Part shown: positions 9,866 through 18,311 of the stretch, piece by piece
Layout: each line of letters opens with the position of its first letter
How positions within the stretch are numbered: the stretch's first letter is position 1
Source of the DNA: Photobacterium galatheae
GTDB taxonomy: Bacteria; Pseudomonadota; Gammaproteobacteria; Enterobacterales; Vibrionaceae
Reading direction: 5' to 3'
Assembly: GCF_000695255.1 (NCBI RefSeq)
Contig: NZ_JMIB01000004.1
Span: 186,001-250,000, forward strand
DNA: 64,000 nucleotides
Program-made: the position numbers and the translations under genes
The notes under the pieces: generated by a model
The model's database searches: none
What the model saw: the letters and a program-made list of their open reading frames with translations, nothing else
What the model was told of the DNA's origin: nothing

Positions 9866-9981
9866 GGAGGCCCCCATTGGTCCTCCCGCAACACTAACTC
9901 GTGAACCCGGTCAGGCCCGGAAGGGAGCAGCCGCAGCGAGCGACGTGTGTGCCGGGATGTGGCTGGTGGGGGTCTCCACCC
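9866..9981 (+). ncRNA. ffs: 4.5S signal recognition particle RNA
   Basis: Terminal helix GGAGGCCCCC (9866-9875) pairs with GGGGGTCTCC (9968-9977). The interior contains the conserved SRP domain IV: GGTCAGG...GGAAGGGAGCAGCC (9910-9932) and GTGTGCCGGGATGT (9947-9960), near identical to E. coli ffs. The gene is intact; the transposon starts 11 bp past the end given here. ffs is one of the known attachment genes of I-F3 Tn7-like elements. The protospacer of the element's homing guide lies inside it at 9913-9944. Confidence 0.95.
9913..9944 (+). other. protospacer in ffs matched by the element's second CRISPR spacer
   Basis: Aligned without gaps to the spacer at 27639-27670, 22 of 32 bases match. 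Mismatches are at positions 6, 7, 12, 13, 18, 24, 26, 30, 31 and 32, so all five sixth positions are included. The two bases upstream (9911-9912) are TC, a partial match to the CC PAM of type I-F. The protospacer end is 47 bp from the transposon end at 9992, as expected for I-F3 insertion. Confidence 0.9.
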
Positions 9982-9986
9982 ATCTG

Positions 9987-9991
9987 GCGTG
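9987..9991 (+). repeat. target site duplication GCGTG, left copy
   Basis: Five bases GCGTG precede the transposon end TGTTGC. The same five bases follow the opposite end at 30736-30740. Tn7-like transposons make 5-bp duplications. Confidence 0.92.
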
Positions 9992-10060
9992 TGTTGCTTG
10001 CACCATAAGCTGACATATCTTCCCAATTTCTTGTCATAATTTGCAGTATAAGCTGTCATA
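9992..10060 (+). promoter_or_regulatory. right transposon end with TnsB-binding repeats
   Basis: Two direct repeats: TTGCACCATAAGCTGACATA at 9998-10017 and TTGCAGTATAAGCTGTCATA at 10041-10060. A partial copy (TTCTTGTCATAATT) lies between them. The opposite end of the element carries the same motif inverted. Such repeats are the TnsB binding sites of Tn7 family ends. Confidence 0.85.
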
Positions 10061-10066
10061 GCCTAC

Positions 10067-10091
10067 TTTTTATGTAGTTTTACTACAAAAA
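10067..10091 (+). promoter_or_regulatory. inverted repeat in front of tnsA
   Basis: GTAGT-TT-ACTAC (10075-10086) within a T-rich/A-rich frame lies just before the tnsA start. The decayed second element has a comparable inverted repeat, TTGTTG...AACAACAA (30819-30837), in the same place. Conservation of position but not sequence suggests a regulatory site for the tns operon. This is a weak inference. Confidence 0.35.
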
Positions 10092-10101
10092 TGGTTGCGT
10101 C

Positions 10102-10734
10102 ATGTACAAGCGTAATCTCAAGCATTCCCGTGTAAAAAATCTATTTAAATTTGTCAGTGCCAAGATGAATAGTGTACTTCTTGTTGAAGGATCTCTTGAG
10201 TTTGATACATGCTTTCACCTTGAATACTCTCCTCATATCCAATCATTTGAAGCTCAGCCTGTCGGCTTTTTTTATCAATACCTTAACCGAGACTGCCCGT
10301 ATACGCCTGATTTCAAAATAATTGAAAAAGGAGTTATCAAATATATAGAGGTAAAACCGTGGGAAAAAACGCTGAAAGAAGATTTTCTGTTACGTTTTCC
10401 TGCTAAGCAACAAAAGGCAGCAGAACTTGGTATCACATTGGTATTAATTACAGAGAAACAAATCAGAGTAAATCCTGTGCTAAATAATCTTAAAGCTCTT
10501 CATCGTTATTCTGGTTTTCAGTCTTTTACTCCGTTACATACCCTCTTTTTATCACTGGTTCAAAGACTCGGTCGAGTAAGTATCAATGAAGCTGCGAAGC
10601 AGCTAATGATTGAGCGTCCACTTATATTAAAAACAGCACTAAGTCTAATATCATCAGGAGTTATTTCTGCTAATTTGGTAAATGAAGAATTGGGTTTAAA
10701 CTCTGTTGTATGGAGTAAATCTTATGAGTCATGA
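10102..10734 (+). CDS. tnsA: transposon endonuclease TnsA
   Basis: 210 aa. TnsA is a restriction-enzyme-fold nuclease that cuts the 5' ends of the transposon, giving cut-and-paste movement together with TnsB. The N-terminal nuclease domain shows SLEFDTCFHLEYSP (E33/E41), YTPDF with D70, and the E-x-K motif IEVKP (E83, K85). The C-terminal half (~125-210) is the winged-helix part that contacts TnsC. It overlaps tnsB by 11 bp. The first 122 residues are very similar to the truncated copy at 30853, showing that the two elements are close relatives. Confidence 0.93.
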   Translation: MYKRNLKHSRVKNLFKFVSAKMNSVLLVEGSLEFDTCFHLEYSPHIQSFEAQPVGFFYQYLNRDCPYTPDFKIIEKGVIKYIEVKPWEKTLKEDFLLRFPAKQQKAAELGITLVLITEKQIRVNPVLNNLKALHRYSGFQSFTPLHTLFLSLVQRLGRVSINEAAKQLMIERPLILKTALSLISSGVISANLVNEELGLNSVVWSKSYES

Positions 10735-12592
10735 GAAGGAGGTAGGGGTATTTGGTGATGAATTTCAGACAGTTATCGAATTCGATAAGCACTCCGAAGG
10801 TTCCTTATCAACTCATGGAACTGTCAATAGGGACTTGGCTTCATATTCTACAGAAATTCAATCAGAAGTAATGCGGCGTTATCGATTCATTGAGTGGATT
10901 CGAAAAAGAGTTAAAGGTGGATGGACGGAGAAGAACCTTAATTCATTGATAAGACAAGCTGCAATAGAGTTGAAACTTGAACCTCCAAGTTGTAGAACAT
11001 TAGCTAGGTGGTGGAAGAGGTATTCAGAAGCAAATTTTTCGCTGATGTCTCTGTTACCGAACAATTCAAATAAAGGCAACAGAAAACAAAAAGTTGCCAA
11101 TGACTCAGTTTTCTTCGAACGAGCGATTGAGAGATACCTTGTGCCTGAACGTCCATCAATCGCTGCAGTTTATGAATACTACTCAGATTTGATTCGCATT
11201 GAAAATCAAAGCCTTGTGGATGGTAAAATTAAGCCAGTTTCATATAAAGGTTTTTATAATCGAGTGAAGAAACTCCCTGCATATGAAGTTGTACTGGCTC
11301 GGCATGGAAAATATCAGGCGGATATGGAGTTTAATAAAATTGATGCTCATATGCCGCCATCACGCGTGTTAGAAAAAGTAGAAATAGACCATACACCGCT
11401 TGATCTCATCTTGCTTGATGATGAATTGAAGTTGCCCATAGGGCGACCTTACCTAACCTTACTTATTGATCAATATAGTAAAAGCATTATTGGCTTTCAC
11501 CTAGGATACAATCAGCCTAGCTATTACTCGGTGATGAAAGCAATATTGAATGCAATTAAACCGAAAGACTACGTGAAAGAACGATATCCTTCAATTGAAC
11601 ATGATTGGTACTGTCAGGGGAAAATGGAGACATTGGTGGTTGATAATGGACCTGAGTTTTGGGGGGGAAGTTTAGAGCAGGCTTGTTTAGAAGTAGGGAT
11701 AAATATCCAATTTAATCCGGTTCGAAAACCTTGGCTAAAAGCTTTAGTAGAACGAATTTTCAGGACGATTAGTAGTAAGCTGTTGGTGAATATTCCAGGT
11801 AAGACATTCTCAAATATTATGGAGCGTGCAGGGTATGATCCTACCAAAGACTCTGTCATGACATTTTCTGTTTTTGATGAGTTATTCCATAAGTGGGTGA
11901 TTGATGTTTACCATTATGAAACTGATACAAGAAAACGCTTAATCCCTCATTTGAAGTGGCAAGAAGGTGTGTCTATGATGCCACCAATTAGCTATCAACC
12001 AGAAGACCTTGAGAAATTATCTGTTATTTTAGGACTACAAGCCTTCAGGAAGCATCGTAGAGGTGGAATTCACCTTCATGGATTACGCTATGACAGTCAA
12101 GATTTCGCTGCATATCGTCGTATGAATCCAAGAGATACAGTGATTCTGACCAAAACTGATCCAGATGATATATCAAGCATTTATGTATATTTAGAGCGTG
12201 AGCGTCATTACTTGAAAGTCCCTTGCATAGATCCTATTGGGTACACTAAAGGTCTGTCACTCGATAATCATCTGAAATTCAAACTACTCTACAGGGATTA
12301 TATTAGTCGTCACACTGACCTCGATGGATTGGCAAAGGCAAGAATATACATTCATGAACGAATTGTAAGAGAAACAGAGGAGTTAAACCAACTTCACCGT
12401 AGCCGCCCAAAACGAACCACGGGCGGCATGGCGCGGTTAGCCAAACATAATGGTGTGAGGAGTGATAGTGATGCTTCCTGCGTGCCTGAAGCGCTTCCCG
12501 CTTTGAACGTTAAAGAGCAAAAGAATCCGCAAAAGGCACTTCCAGATTCTGATGAATGGGATGATTTCATCTCTAAACTGGATCCTTATTAA
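10724..12592 (+). CDS. tnsB: DDE transposase TnsB
   Basis: 622 aa. A retroviral-integrase-type (rve) transposase that binds the end repeats, cuts the 3' ends and joins them to target DNA. The DDE triad is visible: D222 (VEIDHTPLD), D307 (LVVDNGPEF) and E343 (LVERIFRTI), with 35 residues between the last two. The C-terminal tail (TGGMARLAKHNGVR... and an acidic end WDDFISKLDPY) resembles the TnsC-contacting hook of TnsB. The ATG at 10724 lies inside the end of tnsA; an upstream TTG in frame is less likely. The stop overlaps the tnsC start (TAATG). Confidence 0.94.
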   Translation: MSHEKEVGVFGDEFQTVIEFDKHSEGSLSTHGTVNRDLASYSTEIQSEVMRRYRFIEWIRKRVKGGWTEKNLNSLIRQAAIELKLEPPSCRTLARWWKRYSEANFSLMSLLPNNSNKGNRKQKVANDSVFFERAIERYLVPERPSIAAVYEYYSDLIRIENQSLVDGKIKPVSYKGFYNRVKKLPAYEVVLARHGKYQADMEFNKIDAHMPPSRVLEKVEIDHTPLDLILLDDELKLPIGRPYLTLLIDQYSKSIIGFHLGYNQPSYYSVMKAILNAIKPKDYVKERYPSIEHDWYCQGKMETLVVDNGPEFWGGSLEQACLEVGINIQFNPVRKPWLKALVERIFRTISSKLLVNIPGKTFSNIMERAGYDPTKDSVMTFSVFDELFHKWVIDVYHYETDTRKRLIPHLKWQEGVSMMPPISYQPEDLEKLSVILGLQAFRKHRRGGIHLHGLRYDSQDFAAYRRMNPRDTVILTKTDPDDISSIYVYLERERHYLKVPCIDPIGYTKGLSLDNHLKFKLLYRDYISRHTDLDGLAKARIYIHERIVRETEELNQLHRSRPKRTTGGMARLAKHNGVRSDSDASCVPEALPALNVKEQKNPQKALPDSDEWDDFISKLDPY

Positions 12593-13605
12593 TGTTCTCG
12601 CTTTCGCCTGAAAATGAATTCAAATATCAGATGTTTGTCGATGTGTTTGTTGAATTACCAATCGCCACGACGGTGATGAATGACTTTGATCGGCTCAGGT
12701 ACAACCGGAAGTTTGGTGGTGATCAGCAATGTATGTTGCTTACAGGCGATACAGGTTCAGGTAAGTCATTTCTAATCCAAGAGTACTGCCGGCGAGTGCT
12801 ACAAACGTCACAAAATCCAGCCGCTGTGCTATCCAGTCGCATTCCCAGTAAACCCACACTCGAGTCAACGATTATTGAGTTGCTAAAAGATTTGGGACAG
12901 TTTGGTGCCGTTTACAGGAAGGGAAAGAGCAAAGATCAGTCTCTGACCGAGTCACTGCTCAGGTCTTTAAAGTCCAAAAATACAGAACTTATCATCATTA
13001 ATGAGTTTCAAGAACTTGTGGAATTTCAATCTGGACGAGCTTTGAGCGAGATAGCGACCCGATTGAAATACATTAGTGAGGAAGCCACAGTCCCGATTGT
13101 TCTGGTTGGCATGCCTTGGGCAGCTAAGATTGCAGAAGAACCGCAGTGGTCATCAAGACTCCTGATACGCCGTGAATTGCTCTACTTCAAGCTCTCTCAA
13201 GAGCCAGAGCAATTTATACGTTTTGTGAAGGGGTTATTGAAACGTATGCCTTTTAATGAAGCTCCCCAGTTAGATGGCAAGCAGATGATTCTGGCATTGT
13301 TCTCTGCATCTCATGGCCAGATTCGGCGCTTAAAACAGATATTAAATTTGGCCGTACAGCAGGCACTGGCGGAAGAAGCTTCAACCGTTAACCAACATCA
13401 TGTTGCTTCAGTATTTGGCATGTTATTCCCATCGACAAAGAACCCCTTTTTGCTGTCAGCCAAAGAAATCGAAGGGACTGAAGTTGCGGTGCCATCGCAT
13501 TACGACGTTGGTGCAGAGAATGAGTTTGATGCCGTTATCCCAACCCAGTACACCGATCTCCTTCCATTATCACAGTTACTGCGGAAAAGTAGGAAAACTA
13601 AGTAA
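12592..13605 (+). CDS. tnsC: AAA+ transposition regulator TnsC
   Basis: 337 aa. A AAA+ ATPase linking the target-selecting TniQ-Cascade complex to TnsAB. Walker A is LLTGDTGSGKS (residues 49-59), Walker B LIIINEFQEL, and the sensor region VLVGMPWAAKI is present. It is co-translated with tnsB (overlapping stop/start). The last codons overlap the first Xre-type operator palindrome (13598-13612). Confidence 0.94.
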   Translation: MFSLSPENEFKYQMFVDVFVELPIATTVMNDFDRLRYNRKFGGDQQCMLLTGDTGSGKSFLIQEYCRRVLQTSQNPAAVLSSRIPSKPTLESTIIELLKDLGQFGAVYRKGKSKDQSLTESLLRSLKSKNTELIIINEFQELVEFQSGRALSEIATRLKYISEEATVPIVLVGMPWAAKIAEEPQWSSRLLIRRELLYFKLSQEPEQFIRFVKGLLKRMPFNEAPQLDGKQMILALFSASHGQIRRLKQILNLAVQQALAEEASTVNQHHVASVFGMLFPSTKNPFLLSAKEIEGTEVAVPSHYDVGAENEFDAVIPTQYTDLLPLSQLLRKSRKTK

Positions 13606-13612
13606 TCCTTAG
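13598..13612. promoter_or_regulatory. Xre-type operator palindrome 1 (tnsC stop)
   Basis: CTAAG-TAATC-CTTAG. The same half-sites and 5-bp spacing recur at 13632-13646 and 22438-22452. This copy differs from the tniQ copy by one base. It lies 64 bp before the xre start. Confidence 0.75.
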
Positions 13613-13631
13613 TACACTTAACCTGTTCATA

Positions 13632-13646
13632 CTAAGACAATCTTAG
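13632..13646. promoter_or_regulatory. Xre-type operator palindrome 2 (xre promoter)
   Basis: CTAAG-ACAAT-CTTAG, 30 bp before the xre ATG. Together with the copy at 13598 it forms a two-site operator, as usual for autoregulated Xre/Cro-like repressors. Confidence 0.75.
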
Positions 13647-13675
13647 CTAAATCTAGATTTTGCTAAGAGCTTGCT

Positions 13676-13981
13676 ATGACCAACCCAATTCCTGTTCGCC
13701 TTAAATCTGCCAGAAAAGCAGCAGGATACACTCAACAACAGCTCGGGATTATCCTGGGGATGGAACCGAATACAGCAAGCGCACGCATGAACCAGTATGA
13801 AAAGGGAAAGCACACGCCAGACTACCAAACCATGAAGCGCATTGCAGACGAACTTGGTGTGCCTGTGGCTTACTTTTATTGTGATGATGACTTGCTTGCG
13901 GAGCTGATCTGTTCATTATCTAAGCTCGATAGCCAAGGCAAAAAAGAAGTACTTGAACTGATTAGAAAAAAACAGCAGTAA
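13676..13981 (+). CDS. Xre-family HTH regulator of the CAST
   Basis: 101 aa. N-terminal HTH_3/Cro-C1 domain (RLKSARKAAGYTQQQLGIILG...ARMNQYEKGKHTPDYQTMKRIADELGVPVAYFYCDDD) with a short C-terminal helical tail. I-F3 elements commonly carry an Xre regulator that controls tniQ-cas and guide expression. Here two copies of a CTAAG-N5-CTTAG palindrome precede the gene and a third precedes tniQ, 8.8 kb away. This supports autoregulation plus control of the targeting operon. Confidence 0.85.
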   Translation: MTNPIPVRLKSARKAAGYTQQQLGIILGMEPNTASARMNQYEKGKHTPDYQTMKRIADELGVPVAYFYCDDDLLAELICSLSKLDSQGKKEVLELIRKKQQ

Positions 13982-14038
13982 CTTTAAGCCATTCAGCTCT
14001 GAAGTGTGTTGCCCGTAGACTGATCGATGGAGAAAGTG

Positions 14039-14284
14039 ATGAGCAAGAAGCCCACAGAAAAAGAGCTTGTAGAAGGTTTAACTCCTTGGAATGCTCATGC
14101 GGATGAACTAGCCTCAGTGTCACCAACCGAGTTGGGAATAGAAGCATCGGAGAGTGACTACAAAATGGCGCTAAAGAGAATTGAAGCCCTGTTTGATGCT
14201 GAACCTAATACCCCGGAAGGTGATGAGCTTGAAAAGCTAATTTCTTTTGTTGAAGCTTATGAGAATAAACATCACCCGATTTAG
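14039..14284 (+). CDS. small antitoxin-like protein (MazE-like plus HigA-like segments)
   Basis: 81 aa. The first half, ELVEGLTPWNAHADELA, resembles the C-terminal toxin-binding tail of MazE/AbrB antitoxins. The second half (SDYKMALKRIEALFDAE...LEKLISFVEAYENKHHPI) is the segment that normally precedes the HTH of HigA-type antitoxins, and the HTH is absent. It may be a fused remnant or a minimal protein; no toxin partner is adjacent. The ATG at 14039 is chosen because GGAGAAAGTG precedes it; an upstream ATG lies at 14027. Confidence 0.5.
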   Translation: MSKKPTEKELVEGLTPWNAHADELASVSPTELGIEASESDYKMALKRIEALFDAEPNTPEGDELEKLISFVEAYENKHHPI

Positions 14285-14579
14285 GCCATTTTAACTCACT
14301 TTTGCCCCGGAACGTTTTAGAACGTATCGTTTTAATGTACAAAGCATGCGCATTGCTTATCAACCAACTACCGAGTATTCCTCGCTAGTTGAACAGTAGC
14401 AAAATTTGTAATAGTTGCCTGATTAATGAAAAAAACAGTTGATTTCAGCATAATTGTTCTTACTATCAGATACGATAAAGCCACAGGCAGTACCTATGGC
14501 TTTGAAATTTAATTCAGTCAGGATAATTCATAGCCTCCACTTCATTAATACTTATACTAGCTAATAACCTTTCTTCATG
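14285..14579. other. intergenic region at the 3' end of the conflict operon
   Basis: No gene seen. The only recognisable element is AAAGCCA (14477-14483) pairing with TGGCTTT (14497-14503), listed separately. Confidence 0.5.
14477..14503. terminator. hairpin terminator after the conflict operon
   Basis: AAAGCCA-N13-TGGCTTT with inner GG/CC pairing, T-rich on the minus-strand side. It is placed about 75 bp beyond the stop of the last gene of the minus-strand operon (14580). Confidence 0.5.
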
Positions 14580-15017
14580 TTAGTTACTCTCTATTTTCAA
14601 GTTAGATGGATTTGGAACATTCTTTGTCCATCGATTATTAGTTTCCAATACCAAGTTACTAACATTTAGAGCTAGCTGTTCATTCGCTTTGTTTTCATCT
14701 AAGCCTGTGTACTCTGCTACATTGAAATCAAAGTGGGTAATCTGCATTTCTATTTGTCTCTGTGCATTCCGGTATATTGACCACAATTCTTGAGGTTTTC
14801 GTAATTGTAACCATGCAGTACAAAATGCCGCTACTGCCGAAAAGATTGATGGTAGCACTTTTGCGTAAAAGATTCCCTCATTCAAACTAACCAAAAGGGG
14901 GGCAGATAGAGTACTGAGCATGATAATTCTAAAACACCAAAGTGACTCAATTTTATTGTGATCGGCTTTCTTCTTAAAGTGCTCTGCTTGTTCTGTGCTG
15001 TATTCTCGAGCTGACAT
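14580..15017 (-). CDS. SLATT/DUF4231-like two-TM protein, putative membrane effector
   Basis: 145 aa. A basic, charged N-terminus (SAREYSTEQAEHFKKKADHNK) precedes two hydrophobic helices (about residues 32-80) and a helical cytoplasmic tail. This is the layout of SLATT/DUF4231 proteins, proposed as pore-forming effectors in nucleotide-signal and NTPase-gated conflict systems. The start at 15017 (MSAREY) fits the family better than the upstream frame. It is the last gene of the six-gene operon, 16 bp after the GAP1 gene. Pore formation is inference from family literature. Confidence 0.65.
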   Translation of the reverse strand: MSAREYSTEQAEHFKKKADHNKIESLWCFRIIMLSTLSAPLLVSLNEGIFYAKVLPSIFSAVAAFCTAWLQLRKPQELWSIYRNAQRQIEMQITHFDFNVAEYTGLDENKANEQLALNVSNLVLETNNRWTKNVPNPSNLKIESN

Positions 15018-15033
15018 TTTTAATACTACCTGA

Positions 15034-17466
15034 TTAGTTTCTGGTTGAAAGAATATGATTGACCTCACTCAACTGTCTGTTATGGGGGTACTCATCCATC
15101 AATACCTCCAATAAGTCTATTAAACCTCTTTTTAAAGCCCCTTTTTCTGCCTCGCTTGCTGCGTGAAGCCATTTATCAAGTTCTGTTCCATGATTCTTTA
15201 ATTTACTTGCGTTTCCGCCAGCTTTCAACCAAATAGAATCAAGCCTATCGTAAGCTATATTGGCGCAAACTTCCGAAAATCTCTTAATGATCTCGTTTCT
15301 ATGATGTTGAGTTGATTTACCTGTATAAAATGAAAACCAAAACGTATTGGTAGAATCTAAAAGCTCTGAACAAGCTTCAATAGTAGGTTTAAAGTGTGGT
15401 GTTTCTGGCATCCAACCATAGCTGCTTTTGAATAATCCATTGGCAACCTTGTTCCAACGCTTTTCAAATATTATGTTTCCAAGTATATTGGCATGATTGC
15501 TTAAACACTTTGAGTTGATCTTCTTAATTAATATCAATACATCGTTTTCATGATGAGAAATATTTTGAGACAAGTAAGATAGAACAAAAGAAGCGTCAAT
15601 ATAAGTATTGCCAGCAATGTGCGTTTTCAACGCATTAATAAGATATGGTTCTGAATCGTTTAATTTCAGCAAAGCTTGAGGATTAGCCACAACTTTTCGA
15701 GCCATATTTTCAGCGAGAATCTTACTTTTAGTTGAGTCGAGTTGCGACCAAACTTTGCCTCTATCTGCATTGGATAGTAGATATTCCGAAATTTCTTCAG
15801 AGACTCTTTCAAAAACAATCGATAAAAGATTGACCTGAAGATTATCACAGAGCTTGGCTAGAAAATCTTCTTTTTCTATGTTCGGTGGATAAAACAGCCC
15901 TCCTGTGCTTAGCTGTTTTTGCCACACCCGCAATGCATCTTGCTCTGTGATGTCAATATAACTGAGAATACTAGGTTCTCTCAGGGATCTTTCAGCCAAT
16001 AAATCAATGAATGGAGAAAAAGCACTATCCCTGAGTAGATTAATCGCATGCCTGTGGGACAAACTTTGAACTATGAATGGTACACCTTCAGTCCAATTGG
16101 GCATGGAGTTGCGTTGCTTTTTGTATACTTGATCTTCATCATATAGGTTAAAAACAGCCCAAGCATGTAGCTTTGCCCATTCCTGAGAAATAGAAAATTG
16201 CTCTAGTGCCATTAAGCTATCTGCTGTCATGTCACTCGTTTTCGCTCTTTCAAACAACATTTGCTCAAGATCTTGTCGCACAGAAGATAACCGTAAGAAA
16301 GTTTTTTGAAAGTGGACTATAGAAAGCCAGAATAATATATGTTCACTGATTTCGGGTTTATTAACTAGTGTGCCGATGCCATTGACTACTGACTGTGACC
16401 ACCACTGCATTGATTTACCTGGCAGTGCTCTTTCAAAGTACTTGTTAAGATCTTCATGACCAAGAGCTATCAAATTGTGTTCTATCCAATTTGATAGTTC
16501 CACTTGCGGCATGGCTCCTTTAGGAACGGCGTCACTTGATAAATTGCACATAGTTAAAATATCAGAAGCGTCGCCTTCGCTAACCATTAGCATCTTAATC
16601 GAACTCAAGAGCTCGTTTTTTATATCTTTAGCTTTATCTGGTGAAGGAGAGCAAGCGATTAAAGCCCTAAGAGCCACGATAGCATTAGTCAAAGTAGAAT
16701 TTGCTCTAAACCGATCAATGTTGTCAGCTGCTCTTCCTAGCTTATTCAATACTTTCAAATCACCAGTTAACTCGGAACAGTTAAGGAGTAGTTGATGAAG
16801 TATCGAATCATTTTCGGCTCGATTAATCAGGTAGTTAGTTGCTCGAGAGGGTTCAGTGGTTGTTGTACTATTAATTAAGGATACGTTAGGCAGATACCAT
16901 TGATTCAAAACTGATGCGGGAACATAGTAAAATGTAGGCAACTTAGCACGTACTAATGATTGAGGCGGTGTAAATGCGCTTCTAACAGAAAATTCTTTTC
17001 GTGCTTCTCCCCACAATTTCTCCCATAGCTGAGCGATTAATAAGGGTAAGGTTTTGTCAGCTTCTATAGCTAGGATGTTATCGCTACAAATCAGTTTGTT
17101 TGCGACACTTTGCAACAAGCTGGAATGAGGCGGCTTGCACTCTTCATGGTTAACTAGTTGATAAATAAATTCTTCAAGAAAGTGTACTTGAGGTATCTTG
17201 TCCAGTTCCCAAAGTAAAACCGTACTTTTAACCATACCACTGCGCGGCGCATCCAAATCAGGCTCAATACTCCATAACGCCCACCAGTTACCAACAGGTC
17301 CACAGTTGATTGCTGGCCACCATTTTTCTTTAGGGGTAACGTATCCCCCGGGTTTATCAGTCAAGCCAAGTAACTCCGGAGGAAGGGGTGAATCTCCCTC
17401 CCAGAATAGCAAATCATGACTATTGTCCCTGCAACCATAAATCGCTTTTAGTGGTTTCGTCATCAT
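15034..17466 (-). CDS. GTPase-associated protein 1 (GAP1-like)
   Basis: 810 aa. The N-terminus (KAIYGCRDNSHDLLFWEGD) and the arrangement of a beta-rich N domain with a long helical middle and end resemble the GAP1-N/-M/-C proteins that accompany double GTPases in bacterial conflict operons. No catalytic motif is visible. The start overlaps the stop of the GTPase 1 gene (ATATGATGA; ATG at 17466 or 17463), showing translational coupling. Assignment rests on N-terminal resemblance and on its fixed place in the operon. Confidence 0.65.
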   Translation of the reverse strand: MMTKPLKAIYGCRDNSHDLLFWEGDSPLPPELLGLTDKPGGYVTPKEKWWPAINCGPVGNWWALWSIEPDLDAPRSGMVKSTVLLWELDKIPQVHFLEEFIYQLVNHEECKPPHSSLLQSVANKLICSDNILAIEADKTLPLLIAQLWEKLWGEARKEFSVRSAFTPPQSLVRAKLPTFYYVPASVLNQWYLPNVSLINSTTTTEPSRATNYLINRAENDSILHQLLLNCSELTGDLKVLNKLGRAADNIDRFRANSTLTNAIVALRALIACSPSPDKAKDIKNELLSSIKMLMVSEGDASDILTMCNLSSDAVPKGAMPQVELSNWIEHNLIALGHEDLNKYFERALPGKSMQWWSQSVVNGIGTLVNKPEISEHILFWLSIVHFQKTFLRLSSVRQDLEQMLFERAKTSDMTADSLMALEQFSISQEWAKLHAWAVFNLYDEDQVYKKQRNSMPNWTEGVPFIVQSLSHRHAINLLRDSAFSPFIDLLAERSLREPSILSYIDITEQDALRVWQKQLSTGGLFYPPNIEKEDFLAKLCDNLQVNLLSIVFERVSEEISEYLLSNADRGKVWSQLDSTKSKILAENMARKVVANPQALLKLNDSEPYLINALKTHIAGNTYIDASFVLSYLSQNISHHENDVLILIKKINSKCLSNHANILGNIIFEKRWNKVANGLFKSSYGWMPETPHFKPTIEACSELLDSTNTFWFSFYTGKSTQHHRNEIIKRFSEVCANIAYDRLDSIWLKAGGNASKLKNHGTELDKWLHAASEAEKGALKRGLIDLLEVLMDEYPHNRQLSEVNHILSTRN

Positions 17467-18311
17467 ATATTATCTAGTATCCAAGAGAGTGGAGCCGTTA
17501 AATCAGAATCTTTGTTGCTCTGCTCTGGAGCAATTACCCATCCCTGATATTCTGGGCCTTCATCGATGAAGTCATCATCATTGCTATTGGGTTGAAGGGT
17601 TTTACCTAAGGAAGACACCCCCCATATAGATGTCATCTTTTCCGGCCAGGTTGCTTGGATAAACGAATAGAATAACGGTAATTTACTTTTCAAGGCTTCT
17701 GAAGGCACTTGACCCTCTTCGAGTACTTCATCAAAACAAGATAATACGATAGCTAACGGAGGCTTATTTTCCTTAGAGCTTAGATTTAAGCCTGCCACGT
17801 GACACAACATCTGAAGAAGTTCTATCCAATATACGTTAGCATCCCAAATTTCAGGTCTTGTAGTTTCACCTGGCGTGTTAGTTGGTATAGAAGTTAACTT
17901 TGACAAAGCGTCAGGGTAAGTTTTCTCTCCACTAAGGCGAATAAATACTAACCACCCATCTGTACTTTGTAACCTTCTACGCCAATCTGAAGAGAGCTCT
18001 CGCTGCTTAAAAACCTGAGATAATTGCTCGCCACCGTAATCAGGCCAGTACAGATCAATTGTCATCTGGTTGCTATCAATTAATGGGAACAGTATTTCGG
18101 AGTACTGATCGGCGTGAGTGTGCTCAGCTGCATTGCCGTCTTCCAACTGGGTTAGTACATCTTCTAAAGCACTTAAATTAACTGACGCACCATCACCAGT
18201 CCTTATTTTTAACTTACCTGGCCGTCGTTTTAGTCGTCCAAAGAGTTGACCTGCATAGTGTGTCTTACCACTATTAGGGCCACCAAGAAGCAGTATCTCA
18301 GAATTTTTCAT
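17463..18311 (-). CDS. P-loop GTPase, DO-GTPase1-like
   Basis: 282 aa. P-loop LLGGPNSGKT at the N-terminus, a G3-like DxxG in WPDYGG, and a G4-like strand VLSCFDE in place of NKxD. These are the divergent motifs of the first GTPase of the double-GTPase (DO-GTPase) pairs. The gene overlaps both neighbours by a few bases. It probably works as a pair with the upstream GTPase, acting as a switch that senses invasion and releases the effector; this is inferred from published descriptions of such systems. Confidence 0.7.
   Translation of the reverse strand: MKNSEILLLGGPNSGKTHYAGQLFGRLKRRPGKLKIRTGDGASVNLSALEDVLTQLEDGNAAEHTHADQYSEILFPLIDSNQMTIDLYWPDYGGEQLSQVFKQRELSSDWRRRLQSTDGWLVFIRLSGEKTYPDALSKLTSIPTNTPGETTRPEIWDANVYWIELLQMLCHVAGLNLSSKENKPPLAIVLSCFDEVLEEGQVPSEALKSKLPLFYSFIQATWPEKMTSIWGVSSLGKTLQPNSNDDDFIDEGPEYQGWVIAPEQSNKDSDLTAPLSWILDNI

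Noticed and set aside
9866..9905. Alternative alignment of spacer 2 to the 5' part of ffs (GGCC and CCGCAACA at equal spacing)
   Set aside because: Only 2 of the 13 intervening bases match; the alignment at 9913-9944 is far better and has the right distance to the insertion.
9945..9991. Possible TnsD-type attachment at glmS
   Set aside because: No glmS and no tnsD in the window; the CRISPR guide and spacing explain insertion at ffs.
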